Of a stretch of 64,000 nucleotides of DNA, positions 29,057 to 38,031 are shown piece by piece. The translations under genes were made by a program, and so were the position numbers. Below the pieces are notes generated by a model. The model was not told the origin of the DNA. It worked only from the letters and a program-made list of their open reading frames with translations, and ran no database searches. Position 1 is the stretch's first letter. Each line of letters opens with the position of its first letter. The stretch is from CBFIDA01 sp965661085 (GTDB taxonomy: Bacteria; Pseudomonadota; Gammaproteobacteria; Comchoanobacterales; Comchoanobacteraceae): positions 1 through 64,000 of the forward strand of contig CBFIDA010000003.1 in assembly GCA_965661085.1 (NCBI GenBank), given 5' to 3'.

Positions 29057-29965
29057 ATGCATATCCGACAACAACCATGGACTTGGCGCCATATCATGAC
29101 AACGGTAATCGGTCTGCTTGCCTTGGTCTATGCCATCGGCGTTTGGCTGGCGCCTGGTCATGTGCTGCACGCACGTACGCCGGTGCATCCAGCACCCGCA
29201 TCCCACCACGGCACAGCAGTGTTTGTGATACATTTGGATCGCGCCAAAGATCGACTGGCATTCATGCGGCCCCAACTGCAGGCACTGGGTCTGCCAACCC
29301 ATTGGGTGTATGCTGTAGATGGACACAACCTGAACCAACGCACCATCGATCGCGTGGTCAGCAAAAAGGCTTTTGCGCGCACGATGCATACCGGGGCAAT
29401 TGGCTGCAGCCTGAGTCATTTTAAAGCTTACCGTGCATTCTTAAACAGCCATGCAGCCTATGCTTTGATTTTGGAGGACGATGTCAGCTTCGACCCGAAG
29501 AAACTCCGCAGTGCTGTGCGCGCTTTGACCAAACAATCCATGCCATGGGATCTGATTAGTTTCAACAACGGCCAACCGCATTTGATTGGCCATGATGGCT
29601 TCACGCACATCAAGCTTCATGAGCCCAATGTCGCGCTGACATTGGCTTGGCAAAAGCATGAGAACACAGGTGGCTATTTGATCAACCGACACGCAGCCAC
29701 ACAACTGCTCAAGCACAGTCTACCCATTCAAATGCCGTTGGACCTGTACAATCGTCGTGACTGGGAAATGCATTTCATTGCCTTAGAAAGTGCACCTGAA
29801 TTGATCAAGCAAACCTTGGGCACATCCGATCGACTCACATCCAAAAACATTGTCTTTGAGGAAATGCAACATGGCATCAAACATGCCTTTTTTGCCCAGA
29901 AAACAGCCTGGATGCGCTTTCTCTACCACACCAAACTTTACCTCAAATATCATGCCATACGCTAA
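29057..29965 (+). CDS. Membrane-anchored glycosyltransferase family 25
   Basis: A 302-residue protein with an N-terminal membrane segment (IMTTVIGLLALVYAIGVWLA, about 13-32) and a GT25 domain like LPS galactosyltransferases. It shows FVIHLDRAKDRLAFM, GAIGCSLSHFKAYR and the metal-binding ALILEDDVSFD. An N-terminal anchor is not usual for bacterial GT25 enzymes, which are mostly cytoplasmic; which side of the membrane the domain faces cannot be told. It sits between the second adaptor and the ABC permease, suggesting that the sugar it adds belongs to the exported molecule or the cell surface. Confidence 0.82.
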   Translation: MHIRQQPWTWRHIMTTVIGLLALVYAIGVWLAPGHVLHARTPVHPAPASHHGTAVFVIHLDRAKDRLAFMRPQLQALGLPTHWVYAVDGHNLNQRTIDRVVSKKAFARTMHTGAIGCSLSHFKAYRAFLNSHAAYALILEDDVSFDPKKLRSAVRALTKQSMPWDLISFNNGQPHLIGHDGFTHIKLHEPNVALTLAWQKHENTGGYLINRHAATQLLKHSLPIQMPLDLYNRRDWEMHFIALESAPELIKQTLGTSDRLTSKNIVFEEMQHGIKHAFFAQKTAWMRFLYHTKLYLKYHAIR

Positions 29966-30060
29966 AGTACCGCCACCATGAGGACGGGGGCTGGCTGCGC
30001 CTTGAGTTGCACCCACATCTCCAGTAGGATACACAGACAGGCAATGGAGATTTGCCCCCA

Positions 30061-31218
30061 ATGTTCAAAACATGGCAAAATTGGCAACACAATCGATTCG
30101 TATGGCCACGTTTTCATGCCATGTTGTGCAAAGAATTTGCCACCATGGTGCGCGATCCTGCAACAGCCGCCATGGTCATTGGTGTGCCCATCATGCAACT
30201 CATTCTGTTTGGTTATGCCATCAACACTCGCCCCAAGCATCTGCCCATGGCGTTGGTCACTGCAGAACACACACAATTGATTGAACAGATCACCGAGCGC
30301 ATTGAAAAAACCGGTTACCTCCAATGCATTGGCGCAATGTCCAAAACCAAAGCCAACCAATGGATGGCACAAAACAAAATTCAGTTTTTTCTTGAAGTCC
30401 CGCCACACTTCACCCAAAAAGTCATGCAACACAGACACCCCAAACTGTTGCTGGTGGCCGACAACACCGACGCCATGGCAACCGCCACCGCCACACAAGC
30501 CATACAGCAAGCCCTACTGACCCAGTTTGTCCACAACACCCGTGGCCCACTGGCTTTTTTACAACCACCGGCACCGACGATGCAACTTGTGGTCCACAAA
30601 CGCTACAACCCCCTTGATTTGACTCGATTCACCATTGTGCCAGGCCTGCTGGGTGTCACGTTGACCATGACGTTGGTGATGGTCACAGCCGGCCAGATTG
30701 CCAAAGAACATGAAAAAGGCACCATGGAAATGTTGCTGGCCACCCCCCTACGACCGCTTGAAGTGCTGATTGCCAAAATCACGCCTTATTTGCTGGTTGG
30801 ATACCTTCAGATGACCGTGATTTTATTGGTGATGGTGTCCATTTTACACATTCCCTTGGTGGGCCATGTCGGCTACTTATACCTGGCCGCCCTGCCTTTC
30901 ATCGCATGCAATTTGGCGGTGGGCATCATGCTTTCAACATTTGCCAAAACTCAAATTCAAGCCATGGTGACATCGGTGTATTTCTTCTTGCCCTCGATGC
31001 TGTTGACCGGATTCATGTTTCCTTTTCAGGGCATGCCCCATTGGGCACAAATGATTGGCAATGTTTTGCCCATGACCCACTTCATTCAAATCACGCGCGG
31101 TGTCATTTTGAAAGACATGGCACTGACCGTGGTGGGACAGACCCTGATGCCCATCATTGCATTTCTGATTGCGGTGTTGTGGATCGCCACCAAGTCCTAT
31201 CGATCCACCCTCGATTGA
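30061..31218 (+). CDS. ABC-2 type exporter permease
   Basis: A 385-residue permease with the ABC2_membrane_3 plan: a cytoplasmic start, one membrane helix (MVIGVPIMQLILFGYAI, about 41-57), a large extracytoplasmic domain and five C-terminal helices. The conserved AKEHEKGTMEMLLATPLRPLEV precedes the helices. ATG 30061 follows GGAGA by ten bases. With the 27.1 kb ATPase it forms a YhhJ/YbhS-like half pump. Related systems often have two permease genes; only one is present, so it may act as a homodimer. Confidence 0.9.
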   Translation: MFKTWQNWQHNRFVWPRFHAMLCKEFATMVRDPATAAMVIGVPIMQLILFGYAINTRPKHLPMALVTAEHTQLIEQITERIEKTGYLQCIGAMSKTKANQWMAQNKIQFFLEVPPHFTQKVMQHRHPKLLLVADNTDAMATATATQAIQQALLTQFVHNTRGPLAFLQPPAPTMQLVVHKRYNPLDLTRFTIVPGLLGVTLTMTLVMVTAGQIAKEHEKGTMEMLLATPLRPLEVLIAKITPYLLVGYLQMTVILLVMVSILHIPLVGHVGYLYLAALPFIACNLAVGIMLSTFAKTQIQAMVTSVYFFLPSMLLTGFMFPFQGMPHWAQMIGNVLPMTHFIQITRGVILKDMALTVVGQTLMPIIAFLIAVLWIATKSYRSTLD

Positions 31219-31415
31219 CCCATGGCCACCCCCCACCCAACCGCAGACTGCATTGAATGAAGCGATGTGTCAGGCAATCGATCTAAAATCCCGGCCCACC
31301 CAGCATTTTCTCTTTACAAGGTGCAAATGGGCAGAGTATGATGTGGAACATCGATTTGGTCGGCATGACGACCCATCGCATCCGTATACAACACTTCACA
31401 CAACCCAATTGTTCT

Positions 31416-32822
31416 ATGTCTGAATCCAACAAGGTATTGTCATCTTCTGAAACCACCCCATTGACGCGTGAACAATGGCAGCAATGTCTTGAAAAAATTG
31501 GCCGTCGCATGGCCGCCGATGGCAAAGAACAAGATTTCAACACTTGGGTCCGACCCCTGCAATGTGAGCACAGACAAGGACAGCTTTATGTGCTGGCGCC
31601 CAATCGCTTTGTCCATGACTGGGTGGCACGTCACTACATGGAAGTGATCCAATCGGTTTTGAGCCAATCCTTTCCGGAACAAGACGTCAAAGTCCATTTT
31701 GCCGTCGGGGCATCGACCCCAAAATCGATTGTGCCCACCACACAGGCCAGTGCGCCCCATTCTGAGTCCACACCAGAAACGGTGGCACCCGTGGTGCCCA
31801 CGCCCAACTTGAATACGTTGTTCACCTTTGACAATTTTGTGGTGGGGCCTGGCAACGAATTGGCCAAGGCTGCTGCCGATCAAGTCAGCCAAAATCCGGG
31901 CGATGTTTACAACCCTCTATTCATTTATGGCGGTGCTGGGTTGGGTAAAACCCATTTGATGCATGCCATCGCCAACACCATTCATGCACGCAACCCCAGT
32001 GCACGCATTCGCTGCGTCCACTCAGAGCGTTTTGTCAGCTCAATGGTCAAAGCGTTGCAAAACAACTCCATGGAACAATTCAAATCTGAAAATCGTGATG
32101 TCGATGTGTTTTTGTTTGACGACGTACAGTTCATCGCGCAAAAACCACGCACACAAGTTGAGTTCTTCCATACTTTCAACGCGCTGCTGGATGCACAGGG
32201 CAGCCAAATCGTCTTGACCTGTGATCGCTACCCCAAAGAACTGGAAGGCTTTGAATCACGACTGATTTCTCGATTCAGTGGTGGATTGACCGTGGCAATT
32301 GAACCCCCGGACCTTGAAACACGTGTGGCCATTTTGATGAACAAAGCCGAAATGTCACAAACACAAATCCCACAAGAAGTGGCCTTTTTCATTGCCAAAC
32401 GCATCCGTTCGAACGTGCGTGAACTGGAAGGTGCACTGAAACGCGTCATAGCCAGCGCACACTTCACAGGCCAAGCCATCACGCTTGACTTTGCCAATCA
32501 GGCCCTCAAAGACTTGCTGGCTGTTCAAGCCAAATCGGTCAGTCTCGACAACATTCAACGCACCACTGCCAAATATTACAACATCAAGTTGGCCGATTTG
32601 TTGTCCAAAAATCGATCTCGCTCATTTGCCAGACCAAGACAATTGGCCATGCTGTTGGCCAAAGAATTGACCGCAAAAAGCCTGCCTGAGATCGGCGATG
32701 CCTTTGGTGGCCGCGATCACACCACGGTGCTGCATGCATGCCGCAAAATGAAATCTCTGATCAAAGAAAATGAGAGCATCAAAGAAGACTACATGCTGCT
32801 GCAACGCATTTTGTCGAGCTGA
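31416..32822 (+). CDS. dnaA: Chromosomal replication initiator DnaA
   Basis: Binds and opens the replication origin. The 468-residue protein has the N-terminal interaction domain, a Thr/Pro-rich linker, Walker A GGAGLGKTH, Walker B VDVFLFDDVQFI, the arginine-finger region LISRFSGGL and the C-terminal DNA-binding GGRDHTTVLHACRKM. I use ATG 31416 because the N-terminus then matches the family; an upstream ATG at 31338 would add 26 residues, and neither has a strong ribosome site. In the 198 bases upstream I see no DnaA boxes (TTATCCACA-like), and the usual rpmH neighbour is absent. Confidence 0.96.
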   Translation: MSESNKVLSSSETTPLTREQWQQCLEKIGRRMAADGKEQDFNTWVRPLQCEHRQGQLYVLAPNRFVHDWVARHYMEVIQSVLSQSFPEQDVKVHFAVGASTPKSIVPTTQASAPHSESTPETVAPVVPTPNLNTLFTFDNFVVGPGNELAKAAADQVSQNPGDVYNPLFIYGGAGLGKTHLMHAIANTIHARNPSARIRCVHSERFVSSMVKALQNNSMEQFKSENRDVDVFLFDDVQFIAQKPRTQVEFFHTFNALLDAQGSQIVLTCDRYPKELEGFESRLISRFSGGLTVAIEPPDLETRVAILMNKAEMSQTQIPQEVAFFIAKRIRSNVRELEGALKRVIASAHFTGQAITLDFANQALKDLLAVQAKSVSLDNIQRTTAKYYNIKLADLLSKNRSRSFARPRQLAMLLAKELTAKSLPEIGDAFGGRDHTTVLHACRKMKSLIKENESIKEDYMLLQRILSS

Positions 32823-32865
32823 TGTTTGTCTCACCCAACCCCATTATGCCACTGAGGAACACCCC

Positions 32866-34032
32866 ATGAGTACCACAGCACAAACAACAGACCCATCCAC
32901 TCAAGCTGTTGCATCATCCCAACACTTTTTGATCGATGTGGAGCCTCTACAAGAAGTGCTGAAAATGGTCGGCAGCATCATTGAGCACTCACAAGTGATG
33001 CAGATTTTATCGCATGTCAAACTGACGCTCCAAGGCCAACAATTGATCGCCACCGCCAGCGACTCTGAAATTGAGTTGGTGGCCTCAACCACGTTGGTGG
33101 AACCCGTCTCCGAGCCGTTTTCCATTGCCATTTCTTGTCGCAAAATGGTTGAGATCTGCAAAACACTGCCTTCTGGCAGCACCATTTCATGCACACTCAG
33201 CAAAGGCTGGCTCCACATTGCAGCCGAACAATCCAAATTCACACTGGCCACATTGTCTGCCGACAGTTTTCCCACCATGCAGCTCGAAGACAAACAAACA
33301 CATTGGGCAATGGATGCAAGCATCTTACAAAAGCTGATGAGCAGCAGTGCATTTGCCATGGCCGAACAAGATGTGCGCTTCTTCTTGAATGGCTTACATT
33401 TACGCATCCAAGCGCAATCGCTACAGATGGTGGCCACCGATGGGCATCGTTTGGCAGTGGCCGAAACCAACATCGATGTACCAACCACACTGAACACACA
33501 GTGCATCATCCCACGTAAAAGTGCCCTCACACTGAATCGTCTATTGGCCAACCTACAAGACAGCATCACCATCCAACAAACCAACCAACACATTTGTTTC
33601 AAGAGCAGTCGTTTTGCACTGACCACCAATTTGCTTGAAGGCTCCAATCTAGAATGCAGCCAGCTGATTCCAAACGCTGAAGATGGCACCGCCGTTCAAG
33701 TGGACAAATTGCAACTCAAGCAATCACTCAGCCGTGCTGCGGTGTTGTCACACGAGAAATTTCGTGGTGCCAAACTGACCATTGCTGACAGTCAAATCAA
33801 AATTCTGGCTCACAACACCGAACAAGAAAAAACCGAAGATGCCATTTGCATTGAACACCAAGGGCCTGCCTTTGAGATGGCCTTCAACATTCACTATTTA
33901 CAGGATGTTCTGTCTGTTTTGGCCAGTGAAGACGTCACCATCCATTTTATGAACAATCGTGGCAATGCCATGATCGAAGAATCTTTGGATGGTTTGACCA
34001 AAACTTATGTGGTGATGTCTCTCAACATTTGA
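32866..34032 (+). CDS. dnaN: DNA polymerase III beta clamp
   Basis: Sliding clamp that tethers polymerase to DNA. The 388-residue protein spans the three clamp domains; recognisable stretches are LKMVGSIIEHSQVMQILSHV near the start, MVATDGHRLAVAET in domain 2 and YLQDVLSVL in domain 3. GAGGA precedes ATG 32866. About 20 extra hydrophilic residues lead before the usual start of domain 1. It lies 43 bases after dnaA and 22 before recF. Confidence 0.96.
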   Translation: MSTTAQTTDPSTQAVASSQHFLIDVEPLQEVLKMVGSIIEHSQVMQILSHVKLTLQGQQLIATASDSEIELVASTTLVEPVSEPFSIAISCRKMVEICKTLPSGSTISCTLSKGWLHIAAEQSKFTLATLSADSFPTMQLEDKQTHWAMDASILQKLMSSSAFAMAEQDVRFFLNGLHLRIQAQSLQMVATDGHRLAVAETNIDVPTTLNTQCIIPRKSALTLNRLLANLQDSITIQQTNQHICFKSSRFALTTNLLEGSNLECSQLIPNAEDGTAVQVDKLQLKQSLSRAAVLSHEKFRGAKLTIADSQIKILAHNTEQEKTEDAICIEHQGPAFEMAFNIHYLQDVLSVLASEDVTIHFMNNRGNAMIEESLDGLTKTYVVMSLNI

Positions 34033-34054
34033 TCACCGACACACAAGGGCCAAC

Positions 34055-35143
34055 ATGCACATTGAGCAATTGACGTTGACACAATTTCGTTTGTTTGAGT
34101 CAATTCAAGTGGCTTTTGAACCAGGCTTCAATGTCATTCATGGCCACAATGGCAGTGGCAAGTCCTCCCTGCTTGAGGCCATGTTTTATATGGCCCGTGG
34201 CCGATCTTTTCGCACCGCACAGCCGCAAAGGATGATCCTGGACCAAGCAGATCATTTTGTCATCCGATTGCACTTACATCATCCCTTGATTCAGCCTTAT
34301 GTGTTGGCACTCCAGCGTGACAAACAGGGCAAGATACAAGCCAAAACAGGTGGTGAAAACCAAGCCAACATTTTGGCCATATCTCGCCATTTGCCCACCT
34401 TGTTTTTGGACACCAACAGCCATCGCTTGCTGGCATCTGGACCCAAATACCGTAGACAACTCCTCGACTGGGGTCTGTTTTACGGTCAATCGGAAGTGTT
34501 TTATCCGTTATGGCGCCGTTACAAGCGCGGTCTGGCACAACGTAATGCCGCACTTAAAATCAACCACATGAATGCCTACTGGGATACATTGATCGTGGAA
34601 ACCGGCGAGCAACTTGATGCCATGCGGCAAGCCTATGTCAAACGTTTGGAAACAGCGCTTGCACAGCTTTGGCAGTCTTGCTGTGGCATGGGTCAGATCA
34701 CACTGCGTTATGAATCAGGGTGGTCACAAAAATCAACTTTGGCTGAGGCACTGGCTGCCCATCAAACACGCGATCAAATGATGGGTTTCACACAAGTGGG
34801 CCCCCACCGTGCCGACCTTAAAATCTTTGTTGATGATAAGCCCGCGCATCAATATTTGTCACAGGGTCAACAAAAAATGTTGACGTATGCCCTGAACATG
34901 GCTTGCGGCCTATGTTTTCATCAAGACACAGACATGCACTGCATGTACTTGCTGGACGATTTTTGTGCTGAATTGGATCACAACAAACGCAGCCAGATCA
35001 TTGAGGCCCTGACCACACAACAGAGCCAAGTGGTGCTGACAGGCATTTTGGCCCATGACGTTGATGAAGTGATGATGGGGCGGCCTTATCATCGCATACA
35101 GCTTTCAAACAACAATGCCACCATACGTCCCACGCATGCCTGA
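34055..35143 (+). CDS. recF: Recombination mediator RecF
   Basis: ATP-binding SMC-like protein that helps RecA load at single-strand gaps. At 362 residues it has normal length. Motifs are Walker A GHNGSGKSSLLEA (30-42), the RecF signature TQVGPHRADLKI, the ABC-like signature YLSQGQQKML and Walker B YLLDDFCAELD. The usual dnaA-dnaN-recF order holds, but gyrB does not follow; an FKBP gene comes next. Confidence 0.96.
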   Translation: MHIEQLTLTQFRLFESIQVAFEPGFNVIHGHNGSGKSSLLEAMFYMARGRSFRTAQPQRMILDQADHFVIRLHLHHPLIQPYVLALQRDKQGKIQAKTGGENQANILAISRHLPTLFLDTNSHRLLASGPKYRRQLLDWGLFYGQSEVFYPLWRRYKRGLAQRNAALKINHMNAYWDTLIVETGEQLDAMRQAYVKRLETALAQLWQSCCGMGQITLRYESGWSQKSTLAEALAAHQTRDQMMGFTQVGPHRADLKIFVDDKPAHQYLSQGQQKMLTYALNMACGLCFHQDTDMHCMYLLDDFCAELDHNKRSQIIEALTTQQSQVVLTGILAHDVDEVMMGRPYHRIQLSNNNATIRPTHA

Positions 35144-35249
35144 TGGCAACATCGTGACTTTTTCCTGGCTATTCAGTGCAAATCAGCGCACAATCATGGG
35201 GTCATCTGTGCCATCATACGCACAACCATCCAAATAATCGGGAGCTCTC

Positions 35250-35798
35250 ATGACACGTTTACTACTCACCACATTGACACTGGCATCTGCCGTGGCCATG
35301 GCAAACACCACCCTGCCAACCAACAATCCAACCACCTCGACCACTGCAGACACACAAACGGCCCAGACCACAACGACACCAACCACAACAGGAACAACCA
35401 TGACTGATCCACAAACACAAACCGCACAAACTTTCTTGGCTGAAAATGCAAAAAAAACAGGCATTCAAACTTTGGCCGACGGCTTACAATACAAGGTGCT
35501 TGAAGCTGGCACAGGCACCGTCCCAAGCAAAACATCAACGGTCACCGTACATTACTCGGGTCAATTGACCGATGGCACAGAATTTGACAGCTCATACAAG
35601 CGCGGCCAACCTGCCACATTCCGCCTGGATCAAGTGATCAAAGGCTGGACAGAAGCATTGAGCAAAATGAAAACAGGCAGCACTTGGATGTTGTACATTC
35701 CACCAAGCTTGGCCTATGGTGCCCAAGGCATTCCTGGCGTGATCCCACCCAACAGTGTTTTGGTGTTCAAAGTGCAATTGATCAGCATTGACAAGTAA
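35250..35798 (+). CDS. Exported FKBP-type peptidyl-prolyl isomerase (Mip/FkpA-like)
   Basis: A 182-residue periplasmic or surface prolyl isomerase. A signal peptide (about 1-18, cleavage after AMA) is followed by a Thr/Asn/Gln linker to about residue 58. A short helix comes next, then the FKBP domain from about 73 with VTVHYSGQLTDGTEFDSS, VIKGWTEALSKMKTGS and PPSLAYGAQGIPG. The N-terminal dimer domain of true Mip proteins is replaced by the low-complexity linker, so the gene is shorter than mip. GGGAGCTCTC precedes the start and a strong terminator follows. Confidence 0.9.
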   Translation: MTRLLLTTLTLASAVAMANTTLPTNNPTTSTTADTQTAQTTTTPTTTGTTMTDPQTQTAQTFLAENAKKTGIQTLADGLQYKVLEAGTGTVPSKTSTVTVHYSGQLTDGTEFDSSYKRGQPATFRLDQVIKGWTEALSKMKTGSTWMLYIPPSLAYGAQGIPGVIPPNSVLVFKVQLISIDK

Positions 35799-35813
35799 AC
35801 CCAAACTCTGCTC

Positions 35814-35841
35814 AAAAAGACCAGCAATTGCTGGTCTTTTT
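35814..35841. terminator. Rho-independent terminator (bidirectional)
   Basis: A perfect 28-base palindrome: A5, then GACCAGCAAT paired with ATTGCTGGTC, then T5. A GC-containing stem flanked by A and T runs works in both directions. It ends the FKBP transcript and separates it from the aldolase gene. Confidence 0.9.
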
Positions 35842-35942
35842 GTATGTGCCATCTTGCATCACGCAGTCGATGGCCGGCCATTCGCCATGTTGTTCCGTCC
35901 TGTAAAAAACGGTATGATGAAGGCTGTTTTTCAAGGAATGTC

Positions 35943-36941
35943 ATGATGACCTCAACACAACTAGCGCAAACCATTGCGGGCATGACCCGAAACCAATGCG
36001 GTATTTTGGCAGCAGATGAAAGCGTGCCCACCATCACCAAACGACTTGAGGCCGTTGGCCTCACCTCTGATGAAGACACACGATTGGCCTATCGCACACT
36101 CTTACTGAGCACACCTGCATTGTCAGATCATGTGGCTGCTGTCATTCTTCATGAAGAAACGCTCTATCAAGCCATTGCACAAACACCTATTCCAGATTAC
36201 TGTGTTGCAAAGCGCATCATGCCTGGCATCAAAGTCGACATGGGTCTCACGCCTTGGGGTGATCATGAACACATCACCCAAGGCTTAGATGGCCTAGACA
36301 CCCGTTTGGTGCAATATGCGCAACAAGGCGCAACATTCTGCAAATGGCGGGCTGTGTTCAACGTATCCCACCTCTCTGCTTCTGCCACACGCATCAATGC
36401 ACAACGTTTGGCCATCTATGCCAAAACATGCCAAAACCACGGGTTGGTACCAATTGTCGAACCTGAAGTGTTGATTGATGGCGATCACAGTTTGGCCGCA
36501 TGCTTCCAAGCCACAGAAAAAGTCCTGCATGCCACTTTCTCGGCTTTGTTTGAGCATCAAGTCATGCTTGAAACCATGATTTTAAAACCCAGCATGGTCA
36601 TTGCCGGCAAACAAGCCAAACAGCAAGCATCGGTGGCGGAGGTTTCACGTGCAACGTTACAAGTCTTACAGCGCCATGTGCCAGCGGCAGTGCCGAGCAT
36701 CAACTTCTTATCTGGTGGGCAAACACCTGAACAAGCCACCGATCATTTGGCAGCCATGAACGCTGCAGACACGGCAAAACCATGGCGTCTAAGCTTTTCT
36801 TATGCGCGCGCTCTGCAAGAGCCATGCCTGGCAGCATGGGCGCAAAACACAGCCGAATCGGCCCAAGCGCAACAAGCTTTGATGATACGTGCTGAAGCCA
36901 ACAGCCAAACCATGCAGGCATTTTCTCAAGCGACCATTTGA
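35943..36941 (+). CDS. Fructose-bisphosphate aldolase class I
   Basis: Schiff-base aldolase splitting fructose-1,6-bisphosphate; no metal needed. The 332-residue protein shows the eukaryotic-like class I motifs: GILAADESVPTITKRL, KVDMGLTPW, FCKWRAVFNV, VPIVEPEVLIDGDH and the Schiff-base lysine in MILKPSMVI, then FLSGGQTPEQAT. AAGGA lies just before ATG 35943 (ATG 35946 is equally possible). It completes the glycolytic set at the window's left end, although Legionellales relatives often place a class II fba directly after pyk. Confidence 0.94.
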   Translation: MMTSTQLAQTIAGMTRNQCGILAADESVPTITKRLEAVGLTSDEDTRLAYRTLLLSTPALSDHVAAVILHEETLYQAIAQTPIPDYCVAKRIMPGIKVDMGLTPWGDHEHITQGLDGLDTRLVQYAQQGATFCKWRAVFNVSHLSASATRINAQRLAIYAKTCQNHGLVPIVEPEVLIDGDHSLAACFQATEKVLHATFSALFEHQVMLETMILKPSMVIAGKQAKQQASVAEVSRATLQVLQRHVPAAVPSINFLSGGQTPEQATDHLAAMNAADTAKPWRLSFSYARALQEPCLAAWAQNTAESAQAQQALMIRAEANSQTMQAFSQATI

Positions 36942-36974
36942 ATGAAAACGATCGTGAGCATGTGTGATGCATGC

Positions 36975-37784
36975 TCACACCCACCAACGTCTCGCTTTTT
37001 GCCAGCATAGCCAGAGACCATCACCACCCTTCAGCAACCATAAAAACAATAAGGCCGTGCCCATCATGGCCCATATGCTGGTCTCAGTCTGACCATAAAC
37101 ACCCACGTGCCAAAGAGGCCATAAGCCCGCCGCAATTGGCATCATGAGCCAACTCGGTTTCTTAAGGTCGTGGGGGGGCAGCACGGTCGCCAATCCCATG
37201 CCCAACAACCCTGACAATGAGAATTGAACCACACGTGTCGATGGGTACAAGCCCCAAAACACAGACAAAAACAATGCAACACACCAAATGAAAGACCATC
37301 CGTGCTGTTGCGCAAAAGCCACGTGTTGCCAACGTTGCTGCATGGCGCCAAACAACATGCCCTCAATCAGAGTGGCCACCACCCCTGCCGACACATCCAA
37401 AACAGAATGATAATGGTTGAAAACCAAAGCCCACGCCACCAACACGACAATGACGGCCGCCCCAATCAAGTAACGCATGTCACCGGTACGCTTAAAGTAG
37501 AGATAACCGGCGTATCCCCAAAAAGCACAGACTTTTTGGGTATGACCACTGGGCAACGCATAACCGACCATAGGTGGCGACAATGGCAAAGCAAATGCAT
37601 GTTTCAAACATGCATTCAAACCAATGACCAACAGCGTAAAACACAGAACCTGCTGCCACAAATCTCTATCTTTTCGATGCAGTTGTATCACCAACACAAC
37701 CCACAAGAGCGGGTCGTAAGCCAATTTTAATGCCAAACGAGAAAACTGCCAAACCACACCACCATCATTGAGTCCAATCACCAA
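36975..37784 (-). CDS. PAP2-like membrane phosphatase with degenerate site
   Basis: A 269-residue inner-membrane protein with about seven helices. It has the PAP2 layout: K at 61 in LNACLKHAFALP, the catalytic PSGH at 78-81 and a third motif FNHYHSVLD at 122-130 with His126 and Asp130. The Arg expected six residues before that His is replaced by Leu. Substrates of relatives are lipid phosphates such as undecaprenyl diphosphate or phosphatidic acid; the missing Arg may reduce activity. The start is probably TTG 37784, 7 bases after GGAG. Stand-alone gene, convergent with the aldolase. Confidence 0.75.
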   Translation of the reverse strand: MVIGLNDGGVVWQFSRLALKLAYDPLLWVVLVIQLHRKDRDLWQQVLCFTLLVIGLNACLKHAFALPLSPPMVGYALPSGHTQKVCAFWGYAGYLYFKRTGDMRYLIGAAVIVVLVAWALVFNHYHSVLDVSAGVVATLIEGMLFGAMQQRWQHVAFAQQHGWSFIWCVALFLSVFWGLYPSTRVVQFSLSGLLGMGLATVLPPHDLKKPSWLMMPIAAGLWPLWHVGVYGQTETSIWAMMGTALLFLWLLKGGDGLWLCWQKARRWWV

Positions 37785-38031
37785 AATCAGTCTCCATCAA
37801 TGCATCGGCCACAATGCTACCACAATATCTTTTACCTGAAAAGGCGCATCACAGACCGATCAACACACAGACGTTTCAGGAAAATGGCAGGCCCTGCACA
37901 CCTTCACCAGCAGACATCCAACCTTTAACCCATACAATGCGTTGTAATAAGATGCATGCCATCAGCGCACTTGTTTTTAAAAGACATGTCATGTATATTT
38001 GGCCATATCTCAAATTTGGTATGAAATCACC

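Noticed and set aside
31219..31415. oriC upstream of dnaA
   Set aside because: No TTATCCACA-like boxes or AT-rich unwinding region were seen in this gap.
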